From: Mercenaria mercenaria
Taxonomy: Eukaryota; Mollusca; Bivalvia; Venerida; Veneridae
Direction of reading: 5' to 3'
Assembly: GCF_021730395.1 (NCBI RefSeq)
Contig: NC_069365.1
Location: 25,017,501 to 25,081,500 of the forward strand
DNA: 64,000 nucleotides
This document shows positions 1 through 12,774 of this stretch, one piece after another; within the stretch, counting starts at the first letter, position 1, and each line of letters starts with the position of its first letter. Made by a program: the position numbers and the translations under genes. The notes beneath the pieces were generated by a model. It saw only the letters and a program-made list of their open reading frames with translations, made no database searches and was not told the DNA's origin.

Positions 1-3000
1 ATGTGGTTTGTTGAAGGCTGTAAGGATTATTCCCCATACTAGTCAGCATAGTAAACAAAATACGTAGATAAAGCACGATTCCACGCTGGAAATAGATTTT
101 TTCAGAGCAGTTCGTTCCAAAGTTGTTTTAGCGATGAATTTCACGCAGATACAGTGGATAAAATGGATGAAATGTCACTGAAGATATGATATAATGGCAT
201 ATTCTACCATTTCTTTACCGAATTGAAAGAAAACAATGGATGGAACATGATCACATATGAGGCTTTTTAGCAGCACATGTGTTCATTTATGCTGTTGTTC
301 CAAATATTTTGAACATTACAGGTCAGAGCCGAGTGTTCTCTCCCTCTCTAGTTTACTGATAGTATTAATAAGCATGAGCACTGCAATACTTATATTTTTT
401 TGGATGTGGAATGCTGAGATTCAGTTTATGTAAAATAATGATTAATTTTAGCAACAAAATATGCATCGCCTTAATAGCCGTTGTAGTATAAGTAAAGCAT
501 GAGAATTGTAATACATGTATTTATTTTTTTTGATTGGATGTGGGTTCGATATCCGACAACGTGGCTATATTTAAATTATTCTATAAAGTTTCATAATAAC
601 GTAACATTATATAAATTCATATATTCTTATGTGAAATATTGACGAAATGAAATAATACGGAAATCTTATTTATATATGATTATATAATTACTACATGTAA
701 TACAAAATAAACGGTAGAAGCGATAGGATACCTTTCATGAGCAGAACAAGACTTGTTAAGATCTTAAATAAACTTAAACAAAGAATGCATCAATTCAACA
801 GAATTACTATTTATGTATCAAAATGTGTATCATTGAACAGTTAATCGTAACGAAAGCGCCGCGGTTGCCCGGCTACACGGTCGAATGATCAAAATGTTCA
901 AACAGTTTCAATACCCGTGTCATAGTCTTGTATAATTGATTTGGTGATGGTATTTGAAAATTCAAACTGCATCTGAAATTGATTTTTGTTAAAGACATGA
1001 CAGCCCAGTTCCTAAATTTTATGATGAGTTAGCGCTTATCATTTTATCATGTTATGATATGATTGTATTGTTGGGTAAATGGTCGACTTTGTTAAACTAT
1101 AAGATACCTGATAAGTTGGCTTCCTGAAGTTTGGTGATTTTACCCGAGTTCCTATTCCTATCGTAAGTTATATGTCAAGCAGAGTCAAGATTCACTTGTT
1201 TTGTTTCAATTTATGAAATAGTAATATTATATTTACATATACATGTCCTGTCAGTTATCGTACCTATACGCCGTAGTCTGTTGTATTGTGTCTATACTCT
1301 GTGGTCAGTTGTATTTTATTGTACTCAGTTTTTGTTTTATCGTGTCCAGTCGTGCATAAAAACTTAACTTTAATATTTGTGAGAGAGAGAGAATTAATTT
1401 GATTGGTCAGCTCTGCTTTTTACACACAATTCAAGGCACTTTACAGATCATCTTCTTCTTCGAGCTCCTTGATACATGCACGTCGTGGAGAAAGCACATA
1501 TGGCGCAAACTGTGTCAGCGCCCTAACTAGGTCAGTGCCTGGCTTAGTTAGCGTCACATGACGAAAACCAAGGAGAGTGGTCGTACAAAGCGGACATCTA
1601 CCGATTGGACTGAATGCTACCGTTATGTACAGGGTCGTATTATCACTAAGCGTTCATGTGATGGACCGCGAAACGACCCGAGGGCTTAGTGATTTGGAAT
1701 CTCATAACTCGATGCCGATGTATTACGATTCCATTTACTTTCTGATGCACTGACTGATATTATGATAAATCTAGTTAGACTTGTTTCACTACATCCCCAG
1801 CCGGTTTATCGACGACGAAGATATCAACACTCGATAGGTGTACATAACGGAAAGATGGCAGGCGATATGGACGTTCGACGGGAGACTTTCTACATATCAC
1901 ATCAACGGAAGTAGACTAGACGACACGACGTTTTGTTAGACATTCAAGAATGGCGGAGTGCATATCATAAGCAAGATATGACGTAATTATCATCAAGAGT
2001 CGGTCATCAATATTTAGTAACTTGAGATGAGCATATAGGCGATATTAATTATGTTAGGAAACTATAAACCAGAGCCATTTCAACTTCGAAGGATTTCAAT
2101 TACTTAGAAGACTCGAAATGGATGACCAGTAATACCAAAATTGTAAACGAACATGTGCATATTGGTGCACATGCACTGCACGTGCAAAATATCCAATATT
2201 AGACAAAACGCCTAATGCGGTTACTTTGGCCAAGAGTCACCAAAAATAAATTAATAATTAGCTGCAGTACCTATTCAAATGTCGGCATGTCAAATTTCAT
2301 GTAAATACCTGCATTATAGACAAAATGGTAATACAAATATAAACTGACCGATTGGGAATTTTGTTGAGTGTTTAGAGAACGGATGTTCTATTTGAACATA
2401 TTCAGTTATTCTTTGAAACTATCCTTACTTTAGAACACGTTATTTCAATTATTTACATTAATTAGATAACATTAGATCTTTACGTGCCTGGTAAGAAATT
2501 TTAGTTGCTGAAGTGTGTTTATATCATAATAATGCTATATTTAACTAAAATAAGTACATGTATACCTTATACATTCTGGGTATCTACATCTATTAGCAGC
2601 TTTTTAAATGACTATCAATAAAATCATCTGACTTTTAACATAATTAATTTCTAAAACAATAAAAGAAAATCCGACGTGTTGTATTTATAGCAAAGGGAAG
2701 GAACCTTATGTACCGGCCTTGACCTTTGAGATAGGGTCGGGATATTGTACCAGATAAATTGCCGTGCAATTTTGATTATTTTTGAAAAGTTATTTGAATA
2801 CACATCCATGCATAACATAAATTGTCTATGATTTTCGAGTTCTGAGTTTCACAAGTGACATTTCAGTTTGCTATGATTACTGTTTGTGCAAATTCACTTG
2901 ACTATCCGTCCCTGCAAAGTAAAGGTATAGACCGGATAAAACATCACCTAATTTCTTTTGGATGACCTTTTACTGTGACCTTTCCTTTGTGATAGGAACC

Positions 3001-3140
3001 CGGGTCTCGCACATGAAATGTAGTCTCATTATGGGGATAAATTCTGCAATCTCTTGATGAATGGTAGAGTTATTGATTGGACACAAACAGATCCTTTTAA
3101 CCTTTGACCATTAAGTGTAGCTAGGGTAGGTAGTGGTTTC
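1..3140 (+). repeat. Left copy of a dispersed direct duplication
   Basis: Bases ~10-270 and ~2520-3140 align with 60670-60910 and 61000-61640 in the same orientation. The shared stretches include the phrase around the 'catactag..cagcatagtaaacaaa' region and the 'ccttgacctttgagatagggtcgg' region. The left copy has ~2.2 kb (about 270-2520) that the right copy lacks, so one side had an insertion or the other a deletion. Part of the match (2700-3140) is itself a common repeat, but the unique-looking flanks also match, which supports a segmental duplication. I see no gene in it. Confidence 0.6.
270..2520. other. Gene-free stretch, present only in the left duplicate
   Basis: No open frame of protein-like composition. 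There are short AT-rich runs and a short GA microsatellite near 1380. The block near 1440-1690 has more balanced composition but no recognisable coding. It could be an insertion into the left duplicate or sequence lost from the right one. Confidence 0.4.
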
Positions 3141-3535
3141 ACGTATGCTATATCATCATATTATTGGAAACGGTTGTGTCAAGCCATTTTAAAATTTCTT
3201 AATGAAATGCGGAGTTATGAACAGAAAGGAAACAGACCTGCAAGTTTGACTTTAAGCTAGGAGTCTGGATCTTGCATGCGGCACTTTGTCTGATTTCAAG
3301 AAACATGTGTGCTAAGTAATTTTAAAATTCTTTGATGACGAGCGAAATCTTGGACAGGACACAAAGCATATACTGGTAACCTTTGAACATCAAATGTGAC
3401 CTTAGAGCTAGGGTTCTGGGTCTTTTAAAGATATTTCTGACTGGCCCGGGTTTAACTGACTATTCGGATGATAGGTACAGCTATGGAACACACCCATTTG
3501 TCGGCGTCAGCGTCCGCTTCCCGATTCAGTTTAAT
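2700..3535 (+). repeat. Diverged tandem-unit element (~180-200 bp units)
   Basis: Related units recur: 'gacctttgagatagggtcgg', 'acctttcctttgtgatagg', then 'ctagggtaggtagtgg', each followed by a phrase about a one-letter-varied 'gaatggtagagttattga..ggacacaaa'. The array closes with a 'gtcggcgtcagcgtccg' run that I recognise as the usual end of this bivalve repeat type. No coding is seen. Confidence 0.55.
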
Positions 3536-3935
3536 CTTTATTATATGTAAGCTGGCTTCGTGTTCATAAAACATTTTCAGTCTCAGCTGAGTTTGATAAT
3601 GAAACTTAATTTCTCATTTATATCAAAATAGCATGCTTAACACAAAATTTCAAGTTAATAAGCATTTTAAAATGATTATTTGGTATTGATGGTCAGTCTC
3701 ATTTGGAATTTTATCTTGAAGTTTTAGTAAAACTGATATTAACATTTCAAACTCAAATTCAGCTGAGATCGAAAAATGTTTTGTGAACACGGGGCCAGAT
3801 ATTTCAGTAACCACATGTAGTATACACAGTTTAAAGCTTCGCACATTTATTCCCTAAGCAGTGGAATTAAAAATATGAACATACCTAGTACATAGTAGAT
3901 GTATGTGTAGTATGTGTAGTTAATTGCAACAAAGC

Positions 3936-4203
3936 ACGCTCGCGTAGCTCAATATGGAGAGCGCAGGTCTAAGGATCGCGGGGTAGTAAGTTTGATCTCC
4001 ATGCGGAGCGTATGATCTTCGTGAGGATTTGATTAAAGACATTTTGTCTGATAATATTTGTTCTCCACCTCTGATTCAATGTGGGAATTTGGCAGTTACT
4101 AAGGAGAACAGGTTTGTATTGGTACAAAATCCAGGAACACTGGTTAGGTTAACTGCCCGCCGTTACATAACTGAAATACTGTTACAAAATAACGTTAAAC
4201 CCC
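3936..4203 (+). mobile_element. tRNA-headed SINE (family A), complete-looking copy
   Basis: The head has an RNA polymerase III box A-like run (tagctcaatatggagagcg, from 3944) and a box B-like run (agtttgatctcc, 3989-4000). The body ends in 'aacgttaaacc'. The same body and tail occur inverted at 50436-50708, and the same head at 41886-42020. The apparent peptide ENRFVLVQNPGTLVRLTARR in this body is also read from the 50.4 kb copy, so it is a by-product of the SINE, not a gene. Confidence 0.8.
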
Positions 4204-4209
4204 AAACGT

Positions 4210-5570
4210 ACACATATTATTTAATTTCATCATGTACACAATGATTTGAGCGGGAAAATGATCCTGTTTAATACATTTGGGGGGAAATGGAGACAATTCC
4301 AGAAAGTCTTTACTGTAGGCTTATGAGATTATGTACCTATTACATTCTATAAATCATGCATATTTTACCTCTGGGCTTGACAAATAATGCATAATTATAA
4401 CAGTACTTTGAAAACAATGTAAAGATCAAATCAAGAAGTACTGGGGAAAGTCTAATATATTTTAGTGAAATTAACCAACAAACAGACGAAGTGAAAACCC
4501 ACAGAATTTCACAAGGTTAGTACTGTACAGCAGGTAATATCGATCCGTTGTGCTGAACTAAAAAGGTTTGCTCTTTTTTGCTGTTTTACAAACTTATGCC
4601 CCCTTTTCGACTTAAACTTTTGTGTATCAGAGTGCCCATTTATGAGACTGGATTGCAGCTTCTCATATTGTTCACTGTGCTGAATCTTACAAGCACAGCA
4701 TAGGTTTGATAAAGCTATTTAGCATTTGTACTAAGCCATGTCCCATTTTGGCTTTTGCATTTATTCAATTCACTTCCTTTAGCACAAGAATGTCGAACAG
4801 GCAAGCATTGCTCTCCTCTAACAGCTCGATTGTGTGAAGTCTTATAAACCTATAAACTATTTTTCAGCCTTTCGTGGTTTGATAAGAAACTCGCATTAAT
4901 CATTGAATTCGTATGTTATTAACAATCGTATACAATAAATATCGAAAATTCTGCTCTTATATACGCTTGTACTCATTCATGAAATACACCTTTACCTGTG
5001 CTTGCTTTTGGAGACAAAACCGTGAGAAAAATGTAAGTCTAGACAACCATGCTGTACAAACTCGTTGAAATCTTCACATTTTCTGTGTGCGTGTGTGTGT
5101 GTTTTTTTCTTCTATTATTATTATTAATTTTGTTCGTTCAACCTTGGTTTTTCTAGCTAGAATAGACAGGACATTTCTCTCTTCTCTGTCCAGTTTTGGA
5201 ATTGTGTGATACAATCTTAATATAAATATAGTTAGCCATACCCTTTCTAATGCACAAGCTTCCACTGTTCATTTATATTACAAATAAGTTATCGAATCTG
5301 CAATGTTTTTGAAAATTCTCACTTCTCTTGTCAAAAGTACAAAAATAAAATTGACAAATGTAGTTATTTTGCTATATGCTAAACAAACCTTACTGCAAAG
5401 AAGTTTAGTTCAAATAAACAATTTTACATCAATATTAAAGAGGATGTATTAGTATATACAGTCGTAACTCGTAAACTATTCAGAAATTAAATAATGATGA
5501 ATAATGTTCTTCTCTATAACCTGTGTTGCAAAAAATATTTGTTTTTATAGAAAATAATAATAATTATAAT
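4210..5570. other. Gene-free AT-rich stretch
   Basis: Only short unsupported frames are present. A GT-rich microsatellite lies at about 5085-5105. I see nothing else. Confidence 0.5.
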
Positions 5571-5575
5571 ATTAA

Positions 5576-6562
5576 AGGGAATTCCTATAGTTTTTTATGC
5601 GCATCTTTCTGCGCAGCCGACACTTTCTATGGAAAACTGAAATGAAGTCAACATTTTGTTGAAACATGTTACAGACAATCTTAAATATGAGGAATTTTGA
5701 ATGAAATAACATTTTTGGTAAGTTATATCAGTTATCAAATGTTGATACTGGTTTATGTTGTATTGACAAGTATCATGCCTGACAGGTATCTTGCTATTTT
5801 TGTGGTTGTGTTTTCACATCGCATTTTAGTACAAAGACAGTGTTGTTCATATAATGTAAGATAATTGACTTAGTACTGATAAGACAATATCACCTTTCAG
5901 ATTATTTAGTATTCAATTATAGAATGAATTAAGAATTTTTAAAACTTTTTTTTAACTTTTAGCAGACATACATGTAATCAATTTGGCCAGGTTCGCGCCA
6001 TTTCCGTCCGAACAGGTGTTGTATTCTAGCGGTCTTAACATAAAATTTAGCCTGGTGACCCATACATTTTTAGCCATTTTTATGCTCACAATACAATTAT
6101 CTATACACAAGAAGAAAAAGAAAAAATTCTATGAAAGAGTTTTTTCAAAATTTAAAAATAATATTCTTCACTATGGGTAATTTTCATTGAAAAAAGTTCA
6201 CAAAAGTAAATATGAAACAATATTTTTTTTCATTTGTACCCATTATTGTAAGGATAGAGTATTACAAATATGATTATGATATCAAATAAGTATATAATAA
6301 AATCTGTAAAAAGAAAAAAACCGTATTGTGCTGCCTAGATGTATATTTTGGTTGGTATTTATAAAAAAGCAGAAAATTATGAAAATGTTGAAAAATCGCT
6401 GGCAGTTTCAGCAACAGTGGGTGTGTTCAAAACAATTTTTCACAAAAACAAGCCTGGTGACCTATTGTTTTTATTTGTTCATTGTTTTCAGCACAAATTT
6501 TCCTATCATATATGTGAATTTAAAAAAATTCTATGAAAGGAAAAAAACTATAGGAATTCTCT
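5576..6562. mobile_element. ~990 bp MITE with ~21 bp terminal inverted repeats and TTAA target sites
   Basis: The left end reads TTAA|AGGGAATTCCTATAG and the right end, on the other strand, TTAA|AGAGAATTCCTATAG, both followed by a T-run; only one base differs in the matched ends. TTAA at 5572-5575 and 6563-6566 is a plausible target-site duplication, as in piggyBac-type insertion, though the tips are not the classic piggyBac termini. Inside, 'gcctggtgacc' and 'aaaaaattctatgaaag' each occur twice, so there is an internal duplication. No transposase is seen, so it would be non-autonomous. Confidence 0.7.
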
Positions 6563-6569
6563 TTAAACA

Positions 6570-7640
6570 GATATTGAATGGTGTTGAGTTAAAGTTGGAC
6601 GTAAGCAGAATGAATATTTAAGGGATAAATCTTTTACAATATAAAGTGTTAAGACGTAATTAAGGCATAATTAAAAGGAAATGATGTTTTTCATTTTCCT
6701 TTCTTTTTTATATATATATGTTTTAAAATAGTTTAGAAACGTAAACTCATTTTCTAACGTTCATAATAAGACCAAGCCGAAATCTGTAGGACAGTTCCTT
6801 TACTTCGCAAAACTTGGATTCAAAGTTATTGTGATAACTTTGATTTAAATGAAGAATAATTTTCTTTGTGTTGGAGTGAAAGGAGTATGTGTGTGACTTG
6901 CAAAAAAGGCACTAATTTATCAGATTTTTAATGGCATTGTTTTAACTCTGTGTGTATGACAAATTATAGAGATGTAAAGCCTTAATATTCCATGAAAGAT
7001 AATCTCCTGAATGACTGCCCTAAAGCTTTTGGTCTTAATTAGCATATGTTGGTATTAATGATTCAAAACCTTAAATCGAGAAGATTTTCGACCCGTGTAA
7101 AAATTATAATCAAGTTGTATTTCACATTCCAAGGCTTCTGCTAACTGAATAAAAACTCTTTTTGAATAACAGTTATAATAGTTACTGTTCCTTTTCAGTG
7201 ATACAGTGGTATAAATTTACATTTTGGTACATGAAGATTTTGTTGCCAGTAGCTGCTGTGCTGGTGTGCACATGGGTTCAAAACATACAAAAATGTAACT
7301 CGGGTTAACATATTTTAAGACTGAAATAATTACAGTTACATGGAACTAAAATTCTTTACACAGACCCCTACCTCAAAGTCATACTTAGTGGTCAAATGTC
7401 AAACTTCGTGCTGTTAGTCCTTTTGACACCTGTCGAGCTTGACATGTTGTCCAAGGTCATCTAGTTTCAGTGTAAAACAATTCCTAAGACGTTGTATGGC
7501 ATGCCGAAGGATAATTGTCTGATATTTCAATAAATGGCGTATAAATCTGAAGTATTGATGAATCTTAACATAACCGTGCACCAGTCATAATTTTACGTGG
7601 TGCAATTTTATAATCATTTCTTCTACTAAACATATTACTT
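6570..7640. other. Gene-free stretch
   Basis: AT-rich, with no coding signal and no clear repeat recognised. Confidence 0.4.
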
Positions 7641-7960
7641 CATAGACAACTCCCATATTTCTATGCCTAAAAACAAAGAAAAATATCAAACAGGGAGTGC
7701 CACGCACCAAAAGCGCAGCCTCCTCAAAACGAACCCCCCAGCACGCAAACGCGTGCACCACACACACACTCAAAGCTTACACATCAGGACAAAACGAACA
7801 ACACACACACACACACACACCCAAAGCCAACACATAAGGACAAGACGAATAATAAGCATACACACACGCGCGCACACAAAGTCAACACACAAGGACAAAA
7901 CGAACAAACAAAGGAACACAGTGGGGCACCGCCTTGGAACGGTCAGTGGCAAAAACACCA
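7640..7960 (+). repeat. CA-rich low-complexity tract
   Basis: Interrupted (CA)n runs at about 7755-7880, spaced by related phrases such as 'acacataaggacaagacgaa', give a three-fold imperfect repeat. Long frames on both strands come from the lack of stop codons in CA repeats and are not genes. Confidence 0.75.
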
Positions 7961-8049
7961 CCGGGGAGCTTAAACCGGTTTATGGTGCGCACCCAACCTC
8001 ACTCCTACCCCCACCATGTTCCAAAGACATGGGACAGTGTAAATAAAAG

Positions 8050-9200
8050 TAATCCCCTCCAGGTGAATCTCTAACACACGTAATGGAAACAAAAAGGCAT
8101 GGCATGTAAAACACAAAAATGCTCGTGTATAATTATATAAAAAGCAAACCTTAAGAACCAAAAACGTATGTACTCAATGCCTTTTCAGAAGACAGAGCAA
8201 CAAGAGAAACACCCTTAAGGGCCCGACGAAACAGGCCAGAAGACAAATATCAAAACAGTTCAGTCCTGGTAGGATTTAAAAACTGCTCATCATAGAGTCC
8301 TCCCCCTCTTCCATCTGACGCAATCAAAGAGGGAAGCGTAGTGTCCAACTGTAAACGGGTTGAACACTAAACATGCGGTATGTCTCAAAGACATATTAAG
8401 GAAAAAAGAAATTGCAGCTTCTGTGATGCCATGCATCAAAACTTCGTCTTGTTTTCTAGGGGGTGGGTGTGGAACAATCTACTATGAGCGTATTGTTTGC
8501 CGTGTATGTGAAGCCCTTTCCGTCGTACTTTAACAGTTCTGAACTCTGTATTTAACCTAGTTGTTTCAGCTATATTCAATGAAATAAGGTAATGTAAATG
8601 GATAGCCACCAAGCGTATTGCGGTTTTAACCGAATAATTACTGAAAGCGGTATAATTTACTACTCTAGGGCTCAGTGGGTGCTTGAAATATTCAACATAA
8701 ATTATATAATGTCTAATTGCCCCTATAAACAGTAACATGCCAGTGCAATCTTCTTGGCAATACCAGGACTGAAAAGTTAAATTAGGCGTGTTGCTCTTTG
8801 TTTCTCCTCAATGTCACATTGAGCATTTAAAATAATTAATAAGAAAAGTAAGTTATGTAAACCTGAATGTTGTGATGTACATGTTGTTATTTTAACCGCA
8901 GAATAAATGTTAATAGTAGACTTTTACGAGACTCATAACCATTTCCGATCGTTTTTATTACAGTTTCCAAACGTTTTATTGGAAGAGGCTATGGCCATAT
9001 TGTTAGAGACATACTGCAATCTTTTACATTTTGTCTATGCTCAATGACCATTCACATTTAGATTCCTATGAATGAATGATTTAGTAATTGCCCACTCTTC
9101 TGCTGTTTTCCTTCCCTGTGTATGTATGTGTCTATTTGTTACTTCGGGCATTTTTCTCCCTTTTTAAAGATTTTTACGCCAATACAGTTTAATTTTTCCT
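8050..9200. other. Gene-free stretch
   Basis: Contains a moderately GC-rich block (8200-8400) without an open frame. Frames present are short and carry no family signature. Confidence 0.4.
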
Positions 9201-9204
9201 GCTT

Positions 9205-9415
9205 TGTTGGCGGAAGATCCGAGTAGCTCCTACGAACATTATATCAGGCACTGTTGGGCACCCGGGTAGAACCACCAATAACCAGCCTTCAGTAAGCATT
9301 TGGTAGAAGACTTCATATCATGAAGGATGATACACTACAAGCGAGGTTTCGAGCCATTGTCGATGATAGGCAAAGTGACCCGAAGGTAGCGGCCTTAACC
9401 ACTCTGACGCAGAAG
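9205..9415 (-). mobile_element. tRNA-headed SINE (family B), diverged copy
   Basis: On the minus strand the head reads 'tcagagtggttaaggcc' (box A-like, tRNA-Leu/Ser style), followed by 'tggctcgaaacctcg' (box B-like). The body has 'ggtggttctacccgggtgcc', the same body phrase as the copy at 9467-9665. It is diverged and lies head-to-head with that copy, about 50 bp away. Confidence 0.7.
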
Positions 9416-9466
9416 CCCTTCAGTTTACATTATTGCAGTCAGCCGAGGAATGTTCATGTGTATAAC

Positions 9467-9665
9467 ATGGGGCCTCCGTGGCCGGGCGATTAAGGACTTC
9501 CCCTTTATGAATGTAGGTTCGAGCCTCACTCGGGGCGTTGAATTCTTCATTTGAGAAAGCCATCCATCTTGCTTACGCAAGTCGGCTGTTCTAACCAGGT
9601 GTCCGCGCGTGATGAAATACTGCAGGGGAAGGGCAACAGGAACCATCCAAGACGGATATCATATT
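9467..9665 (+). mobile_element. tRNA-headed SINE (family B)
   Basis: The head starts 'ggggcctccgtggccgggcg' with box B 'ggttcgagcctc', then 'actcggggcgttgaattctt' and 'gttctaaccaggtgtccg'. This matches the layout of a SINE I recall as abundant in bivalves. The usual segment between boxes A and B looks shortened in this copy. Confidence 0.75.
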
Positions 9666-9669
9666 GGCA

Positions 9670-10640
9670 GCTGTGTTGTTTGGGTGGGATTTTGTCCTGA
9701 TAGTAAGATAGTCAAGTATTGAAATACTTATCATAGAGTTCATATATTTGTATAATAGATGTTTGCTTGTGCCTGCGGAAGGGGTAATGACAGGCCAGAA
9801 ACATATTCAATCAAGATTAGCCTTCAATGTGTTTGCTGTCTAACATGCTTTTTCTTCTTAAACATTTTAATAGATTAAATTAGTCTGTATAAGTATGTTC
9901 AATTCATCAGTGTATGCTTCCAAAATCTTATATATTTAATTAGTATACTCCTGCTGTATTCGCTGCGGATCCATTTATTTGAATTACAGTTCAGTTCTTC
10001 ATATTTTGATATGATTATAATACCTATAGTTTTAGACTAACGATCTGGCTTCTTCTAAAACTGGGAAATTAAATTTTATACATTTTTACAAGAAAAGCAA
10101 AAGTTAAAGAATTTCCAGTCTTACTTAAAAATCTTTATTCAGTATCCGATTTCTACATATTCTACACGGCGTTTTCTTTCAGTGGGACAAGAAAAGTACT
10201 GAAAAATTAAATTTATTAGTTTATATATTAATAAAAACATTTCGTCGTTTTCTAAATCAGCTACATCTAAGATAGCTAAGTTCTGTACAAGTAAAAGTGC
10301 ACGTAAGTACTTGTTCTTTGTATATTAAGGTATTGGACCCCTAATAGTAAGTTTTAAAAACGGCATTTGTTTGGTGTATTCTTAAAGTTGACCATATTTC
10401 GCACTATGTTGCAAATTTTAAACAACTTTTACCGTGCCGTTTTTTGTAAATTTTGTATAATTTATGGTATTTCCTCAAGTTCAAGTAGAAACAAATTTCA
10501 ATGTGATGGCCACTATCTAAAACGTTTGCAGAGAATTCATTACAGCATTAATATTGATAAAAGAAACATCAGACTATTGTAAAACAATTATGAAACACAA
10601 AATAAAACTGTAAATATCACTTTTTTTCTTGGGTGCCTCA
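9670..10640. other. Gene-free AT-rich stretch
   Basis: No coding signature. A 71-codon frame at 10367-10582 has no recognisable features. Confidence 0.4.
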
Positions 10641-10654
10641 AGTTAAGGTTACGA

Positions 10655-11455
10655 AAGAGGCCTTGAGAAACAAAAATCAAACAACACCAAATCGTAGAAA
10701 GAAAGATTTGTTTGACATGAAAATTGAACAGCATGTAAAAGATGTATATTACTTTACGAAACAAGTGTCAGTATACTGATATAAACATTGAATTCCAGAA
10801 AATGACTGCTTATAGGGGCCCCACTTCCGGACAGTCAAACCCCTTTAAAAACCCACCATTTTCAAAGAACTTTTACACATGTTCGTTTTGATGCATTTGT
10901 AATAGCGTGCGAGTGGTTAAATTTCACATAACAAGGTGGAACACAGTTTTCAGCAATTGTTTATCTTTATTTCTTTACAAATGACATTCATTTTCAAAGG
11001 GAAACAACTTTTTCTCCACGATTACTTAAAATAATCGGAAAAAGTTGTCTCCCTTTAAAATGAATGCCATTTGTAACTAAAATATTCCGAAAAAGTTGTC
11101 TCCCTTTGAAAATGAATACCATTTGTAAAGAAAGAAAGATAAACAATTGCTGAAAACTGTGTTCCACCTTGTTATGCGAAATTTCACCACTCGCACGCTA
11201 TTGCAAATGCATCAAAACGAACATGTGTAACTTTAAAAATGGTGAGTTTTTAAAGGCGTCTAACTGACCGGATGTGGAGCCCCTTTAGGCAGTCATTTTC
11301 CGGAATTCAATGTTTTGATCAGTATACTGACACTAGTTTCATAAAGTAATATACATGTTTTACATGCTGTTCAATTTTCATGTCAAACAACTTTTTCTTT
11401 CTATGATTTAGTGTCGTTTGAGTTTTGTTTCTCAATGCCTGATTCTCATCCTTAA
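10655..11455. repeat. ~800 bp inverted repeat (arms ~370 bp) carrying a coding-like tail
   Basis: Left arm ~10660-11020 and right arm ~11085-11450 are reverse complements with scattered differences. For example 'ggtggaacacagttttcagc' recurs inverted, and the inner 'gaaaaagttgtctccctt' is present extra times. Each arm, read inward, encodes the same peptide tail (motifs LFDMKIEQHVK, then VYYF, then VSVY and stop). The right arm continues this frame outward to 11546 with a coiled-coil-like stretch. It could be a foldback element or an inverted copy of a gene's 3' exon. Confidence 0.75.
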
Positions 11456-11570
11456 CAGATTTAATGAGACAGAATTCTAACTCCAACATTGAAAAATTAA
11501 GGTCGAATCCTGTGGGTCTGTTTTGAAATTTGCTCACTTCATTCAAAAAAATAACCTTGGGGCAGAAATA
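11319..11570 (-). CDS. Possible 3' exon of an unrecognised gene (right arm of inverted repeat)
   Basis: The minus-strand frame runs to a stop at 11319, with a charged, possibly helical segment (LELEFCLIKSVKDENQALRN) followed by a basic run (RKKKLFDMKIEQHVK). The left arm of the inverted repeat (10640-10780, plus strand) keeps the last ~40 codons and the stop with mostly conservative differences, although DNA outside the frame also matches. No family is recognised. It may equally be chance conservation inside a young repeat. Confidence 0.2.
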   Translation of the reverse strand, partial: YFCPKVIFLNEVSKFQNRPTGFDLNFSMLELEFCLIKSVKDENQALRNKTQTTLNHRKKKLFDMKIEQHVKHVYYFMKLVSVY

Positions 11571-12770
11571 AAACCTACCTGCATTTCTTCCACAATATGT
11601 AATCTAAAGAATGAAGGCAAAATAGAGAACTTTTACCGCATGTAACTCAGTATTTTTAAAGATGCCTAACTCTACCCCTCCTGATTTAGAGGTAAATTTA
11701 CTTTGAACAGCAAGAAATCGCTTACAAAATGAAAATGTTCCACTTTTGTACAATGCATCCATAAAAGTCTTGAAAGAAGTAAAAACTTACTAGAAAAAAA
11801 GAAAAAATATGGGAAAAAATTTTTGGTCCCAGTGGGGCTTGAACCTACACCCTATTGAAAATTGTAGTCAATGTAGGTTTATATTAGTGTAACTGAAAAC
11901 TCTTCAAGAAGGAGGTACTCTATTTCGGGTCCAGTACCTTAACGTAAGGATAGAACACATCCAATATCTTCTATCTCTTCTACCTCACATCACATGATTG
12001 ATAATAATGATATTACTCCTACTCGACCTATCAAATTCGATATAAATGTAAAGTGGCTGTTAGTAATAGTAGTACTATAAATGATTATAATAATTAATAT
12101 CATAATTATCTAAAGATTACGCAGTAAGAAATATTATATCATATACTACTTCTTTTAAATGTAGCCGTCCGTAATTAATAAAATATACATGTATAATCAA
12201 AGCTGAATTACTTATAATCACCAAAAAGATAAAGCAAGTTTTATACAATCATCATTTACAAATTAGTCGAATAATTGACCCAACTTACACTCGTATGAAA
12301 AAAATAAAAGTATGCATCAGAATCATTCAGTTAAAAAAGATTAAATACAGTTTATTAGAATTTTAAAAATATATAATCAAAACATGTACCTTGTAACGAG
12401 TTTGCTCAATTTACTACTGAGAAATAATTACATCTTTGATTACACTGAACTTGCACAATCATTCTATCTATCGCACGGAACACATACATTTTGAATGTAC
12501 AGCAGATGAAATATTACCTCCATTACACAAGACCTTTGTTAATGTATGTTAAACCTGATGTGTCAACATATTTTTTTACTTTATGGAAATGATAAAAACA
12601 AGAAATAAGATATTTTTATAACCTAAGTGACCGAAAACGAATAAAGAAGGTACTAGCAGATCCTTTGTTAATAGTTCCAATGGAAGTCAATGTTTTATCT
12701 TTGAATTAATCTAACGTATCTCGAGAAGATGTGATCAGTGAAGCTTTCTGTATTTGAACATACAAATCAT
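11560..12770. other. 3' flank of the TRIM-like gene, no gene seen
   Basis: AT-rich with no coding frame. The part next to 12775 should include the 3' UTR of the minus-strand gene, but I cannot place its poly(A) signal with confidence. Confidence 0.4.
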
Positions 12771-12774
12771 CTCT

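Noticed and set aside
4029-4244. 71-codon frame containing VLVQNPGTLVRLTARRY
   Set aside because: The same peptide appears at 50311-50556 from the other SINE copy; it comes from a shared SINE body, not a gene family.
7663-8046. 127-codon frame on the plus strand and overlapping minus frames
   Set aside because: The translation is dominated by His-Thr runs from a CA repeat; frames open on both strands because the repeat has no stops.
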